The notes under the pieces: generated by a model
Told to the model about the DNA's origin: nothing
Database searches by the model: none
Seen by the model: the letters and a program-made list of their open reading frames with translations, nothing else
Made by a program: the position numbers and the translations under genes
Shown: positions 18,022 to 28,884 of the stretch, piece after piece
How the letters are laid out: the number at the start of each line of letters is the position of its first letter
Position numbering within the stretch: position 1 is the stretch's first letter
Assembly (NCBI GenBank): GCA_035634255.1
Contig: DASQDI010000063.1
Location: 19,173 to 83,172 of the forward strand
Length of the DNA stretch: 64,000 nucleotides
Reading direction: 5' to 3'
Source of the DNA: DATLMR01 sp035634255
GTDB lineage: Bacteria; Acidobacteriota; Blastocatellia; UBA7656

Positions 18022-19359
18022 ATGAAGAACTGTTCCGATTGCGGGCAGCCATTTGGTGATCAATTCCAGTTCTGTCCCGACGATGGCGCGCCCCTGATCG
18101 CATCGGGAGACGAGTGGACAGACTTCGACGAGTCCGACGAGCGGCCGACCATCTCAGAAGTCATCACGGGTACCGCCCCGCTTCAATCCCCCGCGAGAGA
18201 AACCTCCGAGGGCCGGGGCAATGGCGCGAGCCTGTCTCAGGTTTTGCGCTGCCCCGGCTGCGGGAGCCAATACCCGCGGACGTTCGCCTCGTGCCCCATC
18301 GACGGGTTCAGGTTGACTTCGATGGTCAGACCCATCGCGGCCCCGTCCGAGCCGCCTCCGCCGATGGAGACCGCCGGCCCTGTCGAGCGGCCCGCTTCCG
18401 AGTCGGAGCGAATCACTCAGCCTCTCGATGCCCCCCTGCCGGACGATTCATCGCGGATCGATGATGAGCCGGCAGACACCCCGACCCCCGCGCGCGATTC
18501 GCGAAGCGAGAACCGACGGCGGGCCTTCTCCGTCCCGTTCGGCCGGGATGAGGCGAGAGATGAAGCGGGCGACAACAGGCGCGGGTCGTATTTCCCGCGC
18601 TCGCTCATTCTGGTCCTCGTCGGCATCCTCGCTTTGGCGGCCCTTTACCTGATCCTTAAAGGCGAAGGGAGCGACAGGCCCGCCATCGCCGGCCGGTATG
18701 CGGCGAACGTCGAAGGCCCCGCAAAGGGAGACGAAGAGTCCTCTTTTATAGAGACCCCGGAGGCCGCGCGCACCTACGAAGAGCCGGTCGAAGAAGAGGC
18801 CGTCGAAGAGGCCGAGCCGAGCGCGGAGGCCCCATCGAACAGGGTTGCGGAAGTCCCGGCTCCCGCACGGGGGAACACTCCGAGGCGCGGGGAATCTGCG
18901 AGCCCGCCCGAGCCTGCCGTCGAACGCCCCGCTCCCAGAGCACCCGTACAGCAGGGCCCTTCGCCCGGCCAGATCGCGGCGGCCCGGATGAACGAAGTCG
19001 CGAGGCAGGCGGGCGATAGCAGGGTCAACGCAAGGCTAACTCGCGTGCGCGGGCGAAGGACCGCTTCGGGGTACAGGTACGACCTGACGTTCACTCTGCA
19101 AAGCCAGTCACAACTCTCGCTCTACTGGGACAAGCTCCTGATCTCGACCCGGTCCGCGGGGGGCACGAACAACTCGATGGTCGTCCCCTTCTCTCACAAC
19201 CTCGGCGCTTCGGGGTCGATGACCTTCACGATCAGCGTCGAGATGAGAGGCGCGGGGGAGGCCGACTGGCAGGGGCGCATAACCTGCACGAGCCTCGGGC
19301 GCGACGCCTCGGGCAGGCTGACGCGCGCGGCCTTCTCGACGAGCGTAGCTCCGGGCTGA
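18022..19359 (+). CDS. double zinc-ribbon membrane protein
   Basis: A 445-residue protein with two zinc ribbons: CSDCGQPF...FCPDDG (residues 4-22) and CPGCGSQY...SCPIDG (about 75-95). A long Pro/Glu-rich linker follows, then one transmembrane helix (about 194-213, SLILVLVGILALAALYLIL) and an Ala/Glu/Pro-rich region leading to a C-terminal beta-rich domain of about 110 residues. The zinc ribbons would be cytoplasmic and the C-terminal domain periplasmic. Zinc-ribbon plus transmembrane layouts are common in acidobacteria without known function. It is divergent from the pil operon. Confidence 0.7.
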   Translation: MKNCSDCGQPFGDQFQFCPDDGAPLIASGDEWTDFDESDERPTISEVITGTAPLQSPARETSEGRGNGASLSQVLRCPGCGSQYPRTFASCPIDGFRLTSMVRPIAAPSEPPPPMETAGPVERPASESERITQPLDAPLPDDSSRIDDEPADTPTPARDSRSENRRRAFSVPFGRDEARDEAGDNRRGSYFPRSLILVLVGILALAALYLILKGEGSDRPAIAGRYAANVEGPAKGDEESSFIETPEAARTYEEPVEEEAVEEAEPSAEAPSNRVAEVPAPARGNTPRRGESASPPEPAVERPAPRAPVQQGPSPGQIAAARMNEVARQAGDSRVNARLTRVRGRRTASGYRYDLTFTLQSQSQLSLYWDKLLISTRSAGGTNNSMVVPFSHNLGASGSMTFTISVEMRGAGEADWQGRITCTSLGRDASGRLTRAAFSTSVAPG

Positions 19360-19494
19360 ATCGGCCCCGCGAGGATGACGGGATCGACTGCGGCCTCCAC
19401 GGGCAATCCGCCCGCGTGACTTCCCCAACTGGCAAATATCAACCCGCCGGCTTATAGTTTTTAACGTAAGTAAAAATCACGCTACGGGGGTGAA

Positions 19495-21561
<2,067 letters not shown>

Positions 21562-21567
21562 GCGAGA

Positions 21568-22461
21568 TCACTTGAGGCGAATCTCGAAGAGGCGGGGCCA
21601 CAGCTTGCCGCTGACGAAGATGCGCTTTTTGGCGGGGTCGTACGCGATCCCGTTGAGCACGTCTTCGCCGCCGCGCCGCATCTGAGCGGGCAGAAGGTTC
21701 TGTAGGTCGAGGTATGAGGTGACCTGCCCGGAGGCCGGGTCTATTCTGACGATCCTGTCCGTCTGCCACACGTTCGCCCAAATCTCCCCTTCGATAAACT
21801 CAAGCTCGTTCAACTGACGCGCGGGCCGCCCGTTCATCATGACCGCGAGTTTCTTAACCGGCTTGAACGTCTGAGGGTCGAGGTAGGTCAACACATTCGA
21901 GCCATCGCTCAGGATGAGATTCTGGCCGTCGAAGGCGAGCCCCCAGCCTTCGGTCTCGTACCTGAACTCGCCAACCCTGTTGAAGCTCTCCCTGTCGTAA
22001 ATCAGCCCTTTCCCGGTGGTCCATGTGAGTTGGATCAGCCTGTCGCCCACGAGCGCGAGCCCTTCGCCGAAAAGGTCGGGGTCGAGCCGGACCATCTTCG
22101 CGACCCTGCCGGAAGGAAACTCGACGCGCCTGAGGGTCGACTGCCCTTCGAGCCCCGTGCTCTCATAAAAGAAGCCGTCGTGCCAGACGAGGCCTTGCAG
22201 GAAAGCCGTGGGGTCATGCGGGTAAGAGTTCACGACTTCGTAATCGACCCTTGTGGCGGCGCGCGGCGTGCTCCCGCCTGCGGGCGGGTTGTCGCTGCTG
22301 ACCGGCTTGACCGGGTCGTCGGGGCCCGAGCGCATCCAGGCGAGCCCGCCCATGCTAATTAGAATAAAGACCGCCATTGCGACCACGCCCATCACTATCC
22401 TTGAGCCTTTCTTCGGAGGCGTCGAAACTCTCCGGGATCGCCTATCCGAATTCTTCGCCAT
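21568..22461 (-). CDS. glutaminyl-peptide cyclotransferase (beta-propeller type)
   Basis: A 297-residue protein with a basic N-terminus and a transmembrane or signal anchor (about 22-42), then a five-bladed propeller of the plant/bacterial QC family. Conserved stretches are HDPTAFLQGLVW, YESTGLEGQSTLR, EGWGLAFDGQNLILSDGS and NELEFIEGEIWANVWQTDRIVRID. It makes N-terminal pyroglutamate on exported proteins or peptides from Gln. It is probably periplasmic and membrane-anchored. The start has no strong ribosome binding site. The gene is isolated, with no obvious operon partner. Confidence 0.88.
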   Translation of the reverse strand: MAKNSDRRSRRVSTPPKKGSRIVMGVVAMAVFILISMGGLAWMRSGPDDPVKPVSSDNPPAGGSTPRAATRVDYEVVNSYPHDPTAFLQGLVWHDGFFYESTGLEGQSTLRRVEFPSGRVAKMVRLDPDLFGEGLALVGDRLIQLTWTTGKGLIYDRESFNRVGEFRYETEGWGLAFDGQNLILSDGSNVLTYLDPQTFKPVKKLAVMMNGRPARQLNELEFIEGEIWANVWQTDRIVRIDPASGQVTSYLDLQNLLPAQMRRGGEDVLNGIAYDPAKKRIFVSGKLWPRLFEIRLK

Positions 22462-22639
22462 TATTCATCTCCGCCTAAATCAAATTCCGGCCTTTTCGGT
22501 TCATTATACGTCTAAACCCTGGCAAGACCTAAAGCGTCTCTCGGGTCGATTGGAAAACTCAACCCCGTCATTTATACTCGCGTGGTTTTAAGCTTGAGGG
22601 CCCGGATCACATGCTCCGATGGGCGGCGAGGAGACATTA

Positions 22640-24076
22640 ATGAAGACGAGCAAAACGAACCTTCCATTCGCAGTTTTTCTGGCGGTCATAACCTTATCAG
22701 CCCTCGAGCCGCCCGAAGCCATGTGCGCGGAGCCGCCGCAGGCCGTCACCGAAATCAAAGTGACGGCTCGCAGGTACACGTTCGAGCCGAAGAAGATCAC
22801 GGTGCGCGAGGGTGACAGAGTAAAACTGACCGTCACTTCGGTGGATGTCGACCACGGCATCGCCATCGAGGGCATGGATGTCGATCAGGTTGTGAAGGCC
22901 CGGCAGACCAGGGAGATAGAATTCACGGCCGCCCGCGCGGGCAGCTTTCGCATCTACTGCTCGGTCTTTTGCGGGGACGGGCACCCGAGCATGGACGGGG
23001 AGTTGATCGTCACGAAGGCGCAGGCGGGCGCGGCGTCCATGCAGGTCTCATTCGCGGAAGGCGAGCCGGGCGTCGTCTACGTCGAATCGGGAGGCGAACG
23101 CATCAGGATAGACACTTCGAGCAAGACCGTTTCGCGCGCGGAAAAGCCATCGCCCGCGCTTCCCGCGCCCGCTCAGCAGGCTCCCGCAGTCGCGCGTGAC
23201 GAGCGCGGCGAGCCGCGCGCGAACGAGCCCTACGATTACCGTCTGGTCAACGTGCCGACTCCGAAGCGCGTGCCCCGCCACAGCCTTAACGTCCACTTCA
23301 ATCACCGCTTCTCTACGCCCGTCCGCCAGGACGACGTGCCGGTCAAAGACGAGGCCGAAGAATTATTCGGCCTCGACGGCTTCTCCGTCTCCTCCTTCGG
23401 GTTCTCGTACGGGATAACGGACCGGCTTTACGCTGTCGCCTACAGGTCTCCGATCTGCCAGCCGGGGCTCTGCAAGACGGTAGAGGTCGGCATGGGGTAC
23501 CATCTTCTGGATGAGGCGGGGAGGTCTCCAATCGCCCTGTCCGCGTACGCGAGCGTCGAAGGGGACGACAACTTCACGGAGAATTTCACCTATAACATTC
23601 AGGCGATGATGGCGCGGAGCGTTACCAGATACGTGAACCTCTTCTTCTCTCCGGCCGTCCACATAAACTCGAACGGCCAGGGCCGATTCAACCCTCGGGC
23701 CGAAGACTTCTTCCCCCCGTCGCCTCGGGCCGAAGAGTTCGAACTCGGCACTCACACCGGGTCATTCGGCTTCGGGGTGAATGCGCGAATCCGCCCGACC
23801 ACCTCTCTGCTCTTCGAGTACACGCCGCGAGTCGGATTCAGGCAGGGGCGCGTGACCCCGTTATTCAATCCGGACTTCTCAGAGATAGTCGGGTTCGAGA
23901 ATGAATCGGAGGCGGAGATCGGGTTCGGCATCGAAAAGCGCATCGGGCGGCACTCATTCGCCCTGACTTTTTCAAACACGCAGGGCACGACGACCAGCCG
24001 CTATAATTCGAGCAACCTCGTGCTGCCTCCGAGCCGGTTCACCATTGGGTTCAATCTCTTCAGGAGGTTGTATTAA
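22640..24076 (+). CDS. CuA-type cupredoxin domain fused to DUF5777 outer-membrane beta-barrel
   Basis: A 478-residue exported protein. Signal peptide about 1-30. Residues 35-125 form a cupredoxin domain with all CuA ligand positions: His72, then C107-x3-C111-x3-H115-x2-M118, as in cytochrome c oxidase subunit II and N2O reductase; the residue corresponding to the oxidase Glu is Val. A linker leads to a barrel of about 270 residues of the DUF5777 type (NVHFNHRFSTP, GFSYGITDRLYAVAYRSP, ending in Tyr). The start at 22640 has GAGGAG 6 nt upstream. It may pass electrons or sense copper at the outer membrane; this is inference. No oxidase genes are nearby. Confidence 0.75.
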   Translation: MKTSKTNLPFAVFLAVITLSALEPPEAMCAEPPQAVTEIKVTARRYTFEPKKITVREGDRVKLTVTSVDVDHGIAIEGMDVDQVVKARQTREIEFTAARAGSFRIYCSVFCGDGHPSMDGELIVTKAQAGAASMQVSFAEGEPGVVYVESGGERIRIDTSSKTVSRAEKPSPALPAPAQQAPAVARDERGEPRANEPYDYRLVNVPTPKRVPRHSLNVHFNHRFSTPVRQDDVPVKDEAEELFGLDGFSVSSFGFSYGITDRLYAVAYRSPICQPGLCKTVEVGMGYHLLDEAGRSPIALSAYASVEGDDNFTENFTYNIQAMMARSVTRYVNLFFSPAVHINSNGQGRFNPRAEDFFPPSPRAEEFELGTHTGSFGFGVNARIRPTTSLLFEYTPRVGFRQGRVTPLFNPDFSEIVGFENESEAEIGFGIEKRIGRHSFALTFSNTQGTTTSRYNSSNLVLPPSRFTIGFNLFRRLY

Positions 24077-24123
24077 AGTAGATCCTTAAATGCGCGGGGA
24101 GAGTCGCTGCCCGCCTCCGGGCC

Positions 24124-25506
24124 TCACCTGCCCACGAGATTTATGAAGAGCGTGGCGATGCCGAGGAAGGAGAAGAAGCCCACGACATCCGTACAGGTGG
24201 TCACGAAGACCGAAGATGCGATTGCCGGGTCAATGTTCATCTTCTTTATGAAGACGGGTATTAAAGTCCCGGCCACGCCAGCGACGATCAGGTTTATCAC
24301 CATCGCGGTCGCGAGCACCATCCCGAGCCATACATTCCTGTAATAAAGCGCGGCAACGACCGCCCCCAGCAGTCCCGTTATCAACCCGTTCCCCGCCCCC
24401 ACGAGCACCGCCTTGAGGGTCACCCACGAGATGCCGAAGGCTTCGCCCGACGCGATGCCCCGAACTATGACGGTGAGGGTCTGCGTGGCCGCGTTGCCGC
24501 CCATCCCCGCCACGATGGGCATTAACACGGCGAGCTCGGGATGCTTGCGGATCGTCCCCTCGAACTGCGCGACCACGAAGGCGGCCAGGAAAGCGGTCGG
24601 GAGATTGATCAACAGCCACGGCGCTCTGAGCCGCAGCGAGCGGTAGGCCGTCGTGCTGATGCGCTCCTCGGTCGCGACGCCCGCCAGGGCGAGAAGGTCT
24701 TCGGCCGCTTCCTCCTGAACCACGTCGATCACGTCGTCGACGGTGACGATGCCGACCAGCTTGTCCTCGTCGTCCACGACCGGTAACGCGAGCAGGTTGT
24801 ACTCCGCCACCAGCCTCGACACGTCCACCTGATCGGAGTCGGTCTTGGCGCTTATAACGTCGGGCACCATGATCCGCTTTAGCTGCGTCGAGGGCGGAGT
24901 GGTCAGCAGCTTCCTGAGGCTCACGACCCCGACGAGATGGTCACGCTTGTCCACCACATAAACGTAAAAGACCATCTCGAACTCCTCGGACCTCCTCTGC
25001 AAAGCCGAGATGGCTTCCGCTACCGTGACGTTCTCTTCCAGGGCGAAGTAATCGCGCGTCATTATGCGCCCGGCCGTCCGCTCCTCATGCTCCAACAACT
25101 CGCGCACGTCGGCCGCGGGCTGTGCCTCCATCAGGGTGAGGACCTCATCGGCCAGAGGCTGCGGGAGTCGCGAGGCGAGGTAGGTCGCGTCGTCGGCAGG
25201 CAGCTCGCTCAGGAGGCGGGCGGTCTGCCGCGGCTCAAGGTCCTCCAGCAGGCTGAGGCTTATGCCCGCCTCCATTTCGCTGAGCACCCCGGCGACGTGG
25301 TCCACTTCGCAATCTTCCAGAAGGATCTGAAAAGCCTGCGCCCGCTCCGACGCCGTGAGGCTTGCCAGCAGGCGCGCAACGTCGACCGGGTATGCCTTCG
25401 TGAAGATGCGCGAGAGGTTGGCCCGCGCGTTTCGGTGCATGAGCTTTCGGACGAGCCCGACCGGGATCGCCGAACGAGCCCCCAGCCTGTTCCCTGCCTC
25501 AACCAT
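24124..25506 (-). CDS. mgtE: magnesium transporter MgtE
   Basis: A 460-residue Mg2+ channel with the standard layout: N-terminal helical superhelix (about 20-145, LLEDLEPRQTARLLSELPADDATYLASRLP), two CBS domains (about 150-270, with GVVSLRKLL and GIVTVDDVIDVVQEE), the plug helix, and five transmembrane helices with the pore signature PIVAGMGGNAATQTLTVIVRG. All expected parts are present. The CBS and N domains close the pore when cytosolic Mg2+ is high. It is convergent with the CuA-barrel gene. Confidence 0.95.
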   Translation of the reverse strand: MVEAGNRLGARSAIPVGLVRKLMHRNARANLSRIFTKAYPVDVARLLASLTASERAQAFQILLEDCEVDHVAGVLSEMEAGISLSLLEDLEPRQTARLLSELPADDATYLASRLPQPLADEVLTLMEAQPAADVRELLEHEERTAGRIMTRDYFALEENVTVAEAISALQRRSEEFEMVFYVYVVDKRDHLVGVVSLRKLLTTPPSTQLKRIMVPDVISAKTDSDQVDVSRLVAEYNLLALPVVDDEDKLVGIVTVDDVIDVVQEEAAEDLLALAGVATEERISTTAYRSLRLRAPWLLINLPTAFLAAFVVAQFEGTIRKHPELAVLMPIVAGMGGNAATQTLTVIVRGIASGEAFGISWVTLKAVLVGAGNGLITGLLGAVVAALYYRNVWLGMVLATAMVINLIVAGVAGTLIPVFIKKMNIDPAIASSVFVTTCTDVVGFFSFLGIATLFINLVGR

Positions 25507-25700
25507 AACCTTTACTCTTTTCTACCTTCAGGTCTCCGCCGGATGTCGCGGCCAAAAGTGGATAATGCCTCAGGACGAGCCTTAAACCAAGCAGATTATA
25601 AGAGATAAAAGCTCAAATCTACAGGCACTCCCCTTTTCAAACCTCATCTCAATCTTTAATATCTCCCGCCCGCCGACTCACGGGCAAATTTTCGCGCAAC

Positions 25701-25728
25701 TTGAGCATCCAATCTCCCGTAAGATAAT
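25701..25728 (+). promoter_or_regulatory. putative promoter of ribbon-helix-helix gene
   Basis: -35 TTGAGC and -10 GATAAT are separated by 16 nt, about 30 nt before the start codon of the RHH-like protein. Confidence 0.45.
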
Positions 25729-25745
25729 TACGAGTTTCCCGTAAG
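25715..25745 (+). promoter_or_regulatory. direct repeat, possible autoregulatory operator
   Basis: TCCCGTAAG occurs at 25715-25723 and 25737-25745, exactly 22 nt apart (about two helix turns). The first copy overlaps the -10 element and the second runs into the ribosome binding site of a gene encoding a likely RHH DNA-binding protein. Confidence 0.4.
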
Positions 25746-25759
25746 GAGGTATTCAGAAA

Positions 25760-26206
25760 ATGTTTGACGGATCGAAGGGTTCAGGAGACGTGATCATAGA
25801 GGAGAAAGCGACCGATAGCGACAACATCGTGGTCACGAGAATTGAGAACGAAGAGAACCGACAATCGCCGGATTTTGACCTGGCATCATCTGTAAAAGAT
25901 GTGGCTCAGAAGACGGGCGAAGTGATCAATCGGGCCACGGAATCAATCGGCAAGGCTATAGAGACGGCTCTGGCGGCGAGAGAGAACGTGGTGATGGTGC
26001 GGGTGAATACCGATTCCTTGAAGAAGCTGGATGCGCTCGTGCAGTCAGGGATATTCAAGAGCAGGTCGGAGTCGGCGGCTTTCCTCATCAGCGAGGGGAT
26101 CAAAGCTCAGGAAGCGATGTTCCATCGAATCTCGTCGAAGATCGACGAGATCGAGCGGCTGCGTAGCGAATTAAAGACAATAATAGAGCCGGGAACGAAA
26201 GAGTAA
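25760..26206 (+). CDS. ribbon-helix-helix-like protein
   Basis: A 148-residue protein. The N-terminal half is charged and probably disordered, followed by an amphipathic stretch (VKDVAQKTGEVINRATESI). Residues about 78-120 fit a MetJ/Arc ribbon-helix-helix fold: a beta strand VVMVRVNTDSLKKLDALVQ, a turn, then SRSESAAFLISEGI. The C-terminus is a short coiled coil. The strong ribosome binding site TAAGGAGGT precedes it. It may repress its own promoter through the direct repeats upstream. No toxin gene follows, so an antitoxin role is not supported; a terminator hairpin comes next. Confidence 0.65.
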   Translation: MFDGSKGSGDVIIEEKATDSDNIVVTRIENEENRQSPDFDLASSVKDVAQKTGEVINRATESIGKAIETALAARENVVMVRVNTDSLKKLDALVQSGIFKSRSESAAFLISEGIKAQEAMFHRISSKIDEIERLRSELKTIIEPGTKE

Positions 26207-26233
26207 TTCCCGCCATCGGGCCGAACGAATGAG

Positions 26234-26262
26234 AGCGCGTCCTCGGGGCGCGCTTCTTGTTT
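26234..26262 (+). terminator. intrinsic terminator after RHH gene
   Basis: The stem AGCGCG/CGCGCT with a 9-nt loop is followed by a T-rich tail (TTCTTGTTT), 28 nt after the stop codon. Confidence 0.65.
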
Positions 26263-26385
26263 CAGGGCAGGCCCGGCCCTTTAAAGTGACGGTTCCGCCC
26301 GGTTGCCATGGCCTCGCCGATTCTGCTATACCCTTTCTTCGACGCTGAAAAGCCCTGATCACTTCCGACTCTCGGGATTCTTATT

Positions 26386-27507
26386 ATGTCCGAATCACAA
26401 CCGGCGACTCAGGGGAAAGCGCACAGGTACCCGTGCCCTGGGTGCGGCGCGGACCTGGCCTTCAGCCCGAAGGACGGCATGCTCTCGTGCCCGTATTGCG
26501 GGCGCACGGAGGCGATCCCCGCGAGCGTCGAAGAGGTCCGAGAGCGCTCGTACGAAGACTACCTGCGCCCCCGGCCGGATCAGCTTTCGACACTGGCGGC
26601 CGACGCCCTTGAAGTGAAGTGTACGGGTTGCGGAGCGACGGTCACGTTCACTCCCCCGGAGGTGGCGGGGGAGTGTTCTTTCTGCGGCAATAATCTCGTG
26701 GCTCAGCCGAAGGCGGCCGACCCGCTCGTCGCGCCGGAGGCCGTCCTGCCTTTCCAGATCACGGACAGGGAGGCTCAGGGATCGGTCACCAGATGGCTCT
26801 CATCCAGATGGTTCGCGCCCAACGCCTTAAAGAAGCTCGCATACCGCGAGGCCGTCGGCGGAATCTACCTCCCCTTCTGGACCTATGATACTCACACGAC
26901 CACGCACTATTCGGGCCAAAGAGGCGAGCATTACTACGTCACCGAGAGCTATTATGAGACCGACGCGCAGGGCAGGCAGGTCGAGAAGACCCGGCAGGTG
27001 AGAAAGACGCGGTGGTATCCCGCTTCGGGCACGGTGGCCCGATGGTTCGACGACGTTCTCGTGCCCGCGACGGAGTCGGTCTCGCGGCCGAGACTGGCCT
27101 CGCTTGAGCCGTGGGACTTGGCTCTCTTAAAGCCCTACGAACCGGCCTACCTGTCCGGCTACAAGGCTCAGAGGTATCAGGTCGAGCTGGCCAGAGGGTT
27201 TGAGGAAGCCAAGGGCCTGATGTCCGGCGTGATCGAGGGGGACATCAGAAATGACATCGGAGGCGACGAGCAGCAGATCACGGACCTGGCGACCTCCTAT
27301 TCAGCCATAGCCTTCAAGCACATCCTACTGCCTGTCTATCTGGGCGCTTACCGGTTCAACAATAAAATCTATCAGGTGATGATCAACGCCCGGACCGGAG
27401 AAGTACAGGGCGACCGCCCATATAGTGTCTGGAAGATCACCCTGTTCATACTCCTTATAGTCCTCGTGGTCGGAATCATCGTCTTCCTGACTCAGGACCA
27501 GCAATGA
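26386..27507 (+). CDS. zinc-ribbon protein with C-terminal membrane helix
   Basis: A 373-residue protein with two zinc ribbons, CPGCGADL...SCPYCGR (about residues 16-37) and CTGCGATVTF...CSFCGNN (about 80-103). A globular region of about 230 residues follows (LPFWTYDTHTTTHYSGQRGEHYY is typical of bacterial TFIIB-type zinc-ribbon proteins), with a single C-terminal transmembrane helix (about 345-367). The family is widespread; its function is not known to me. It lies 130 nt upstream of mqnE in the same direction and may be cotranscribed. Confidence 0.75.
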   Translation: MSESQPATQGKAHRYPCPGCGADLAFSPKDGMLSCPYCGRTEAIPASVEEVRERSYEDYLRPRPDQLSTLAADALEVKCTGCGATVTFTPPEVAGECSFCGNNLVAQPKAADPLVAPEAVLPFQITDREAQGSVTRWLSSRWFAPNALKKLAYREAVGGIYLPFWTYDTHTTTHYSGQRGEHYYVTESYYETDAQGRQVEKTRQVRKTRWYPASGTVARWFDDVLVPATESVSRPRLASLEPWDLALLKPYEPAYLSGYKAQRYQVELARGFEEAKGLMSGVIEGDIRNDIGGDEQQITDLATSYSAIAFKHILLPVYLGAYRFNNKIYQVMINARTGEVQGDRPYSVWKITLFILLIVLVVGIIVFLTQDQQ

Positions 27508-27637
27508 TCGGCCATGAACGGGTCGGCGGGAGGCGGAGGGCTTTCGGGTTGTCAGTTTGGAGCCGGGTCTGACTCCCTGTATAATCCCGATTGAGATTTC
27601 GATCAAAGATTGTTTCGATTGCCCCGTGGAGACAGTG

Positions 27638-28828
27638 ATGAATCTGAGTACCATTTCGACGAATCTTAAAGATATTGCTGAGAAGGTTGAGAGCGGCGAG
27701 CGCCTCTCTTTCGATGAAGGGTTGAGGTTATTTCAGTCGGACGATCTGATCTCCATCGGAGCCCTGGCGAATCTCGTGCGGGAGCGCGTGAACGGCGACA
27801 TCACCTACTTCAACGTCAATCGGCATTTGAACTACACCAACGTCTGCGTTTCGGACTGTTCCTTCTGCGGCTTCTACCGCAGGGTGAGGCACCCCGAGGC
27901 GTACGACTGGACCGTGGAAGAGTGCGTCGAAATCGCGGGAAAAGCCTACGAAGAGGGCGCGCGCGAGCTTCACATCGTCGGAGGTCTTCACCCCCGCCTG
28001 CAGTTCGACTACTACACCTCACTTTTAAGCGAGTTGAAGCGGAACTTTCCCGACATGCATCTCAAAGCCTTCACGATGGTGGAGCTGGACCACTTCGTTC
28101 GCACGTGCAGGATGACGGACGAGGAAGTGATCGAGGGATTGAAAGCGGCCGGCCTAGACAGTTGCCCCGGCGGCGGGGCGGAGATATTGCGCGAGCCGAC
28201 CAGGAGCCGGATTTGCGCTCACAAGACTTCGGGGGAGCGGTGGCTTGAGCTCTCCGAGAAAGTTCATCGGAGCAATATCAAAACAAACGCGACGATGCTT
28301 TATGGGCACATCGAATCATTCGAAGACCGGGTCGATCATCTAGTCCAACTGAGAGAACTACAGGACAGAACGAACGGGTTTATGTGTTTCATCCCCCTCG
28401 CCTTCCACCCCGAAGGCACCGCGATTTCACACCTTCCCGGACCGTCGGGGATCGACAGCTTAAAGACCATCGCCGTGTCTCGGTTGATGCTGGACAACAT
28501 CCCGCACATTAAAGCTTACTGGGTGATGCTCGGTAAAAACCTCGCGCAGGTTGCCCTCCGGTTCGGGGCCGACGACCTGGACGGGACGATAAACGAAGGC
28601 GGCTCACTGATGGAGTCGTATCTGGCCGAGGGCAACAACAATCAGTTGACCCTCCCACAGATTCAGGACCTTATTCGCGGCGCGGGGAGAATCCCGGTCG
28701 AGCGGGACACGGTCTATAACCCCATCGTTCGGCAGGCTCCGGTCAATGAGCGGCCCGAGGCGTCGAGCCGCCGCAGTCTGAGAGTGCTCGGCCAGGTCGC
28801 GAGCGACGAAGCGTCGAGTTCCGCTTAG
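27638..28828 (+). CDS. mqnE: aminodeoxyfutalosine synthase (menaquinone biosynthesis)
   Basis: A 396-residue radical SAM enzyme that joins 3-[(1-carboxyvinyl)oxy]benzoate and SAM to give aminofutalosine, an early step of the futalosine route to menaquinone. The cluster motif is C70-x3-C74-x2-C77. Features that favour MqnE over its relative MqnC or CofH are VNRHLNYTNVC, HIVGGLHP, TMLYGHIE, and IPLAFHPEGTAI. The start at 27638 has GGAG 6 nt before; the frame extends to 27557 without support. The other mqn genes are not in the window. Confidence 0.88.
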   Translation: MNLSTISTNLKDIAEKVESGERLSFDEGLRLFQSDDLISIGALANLVRERVNGDITYFNVNRHLNYTNVCVSDCSFCGFYRRVRHPEAYDWTVEECVEIAGKAYEEGARELHIVGGLHPRLQFDYYTSLLSELKRNFPDMHLKAFTMVELDHFVRTCRMTDEEVIEGLKAAGLDSCPGGGAEILREPTRSRICAHKTSGERWLELSEKVHRSNIKTNATMLYGHIESFEDRVDHLVQLRELQDRTNGFMCFIPLAFHPEGTAISHLPGPSGIDSLKTIAVSRLMLDNIPHIKAYWVMLGKNLAQVALRFGADDLDGTINEGGSLMESYLAEGNNNQLTLPQIQDLIRGAGRIPVERDTVYNPIVRQAPVNERPEASSRRSLRVLGQVASDEASSSA

Positions 28829-28884
28829 GCCGGTTTGCAGGCGAAGACCTTATTGTAAATAGATTCGTAATTGACTTAATCGAT

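Noticed and set aside
25760..26206. Toxin-antitoxin module
   Set aside because: The RHH-like gene is followed by a terminator and no toxin-like gene.
27638..28828. MqnC or CofH
   Set aside because: HLNYTNVC, GGLHP and AFHPEGT fit MqnE better.
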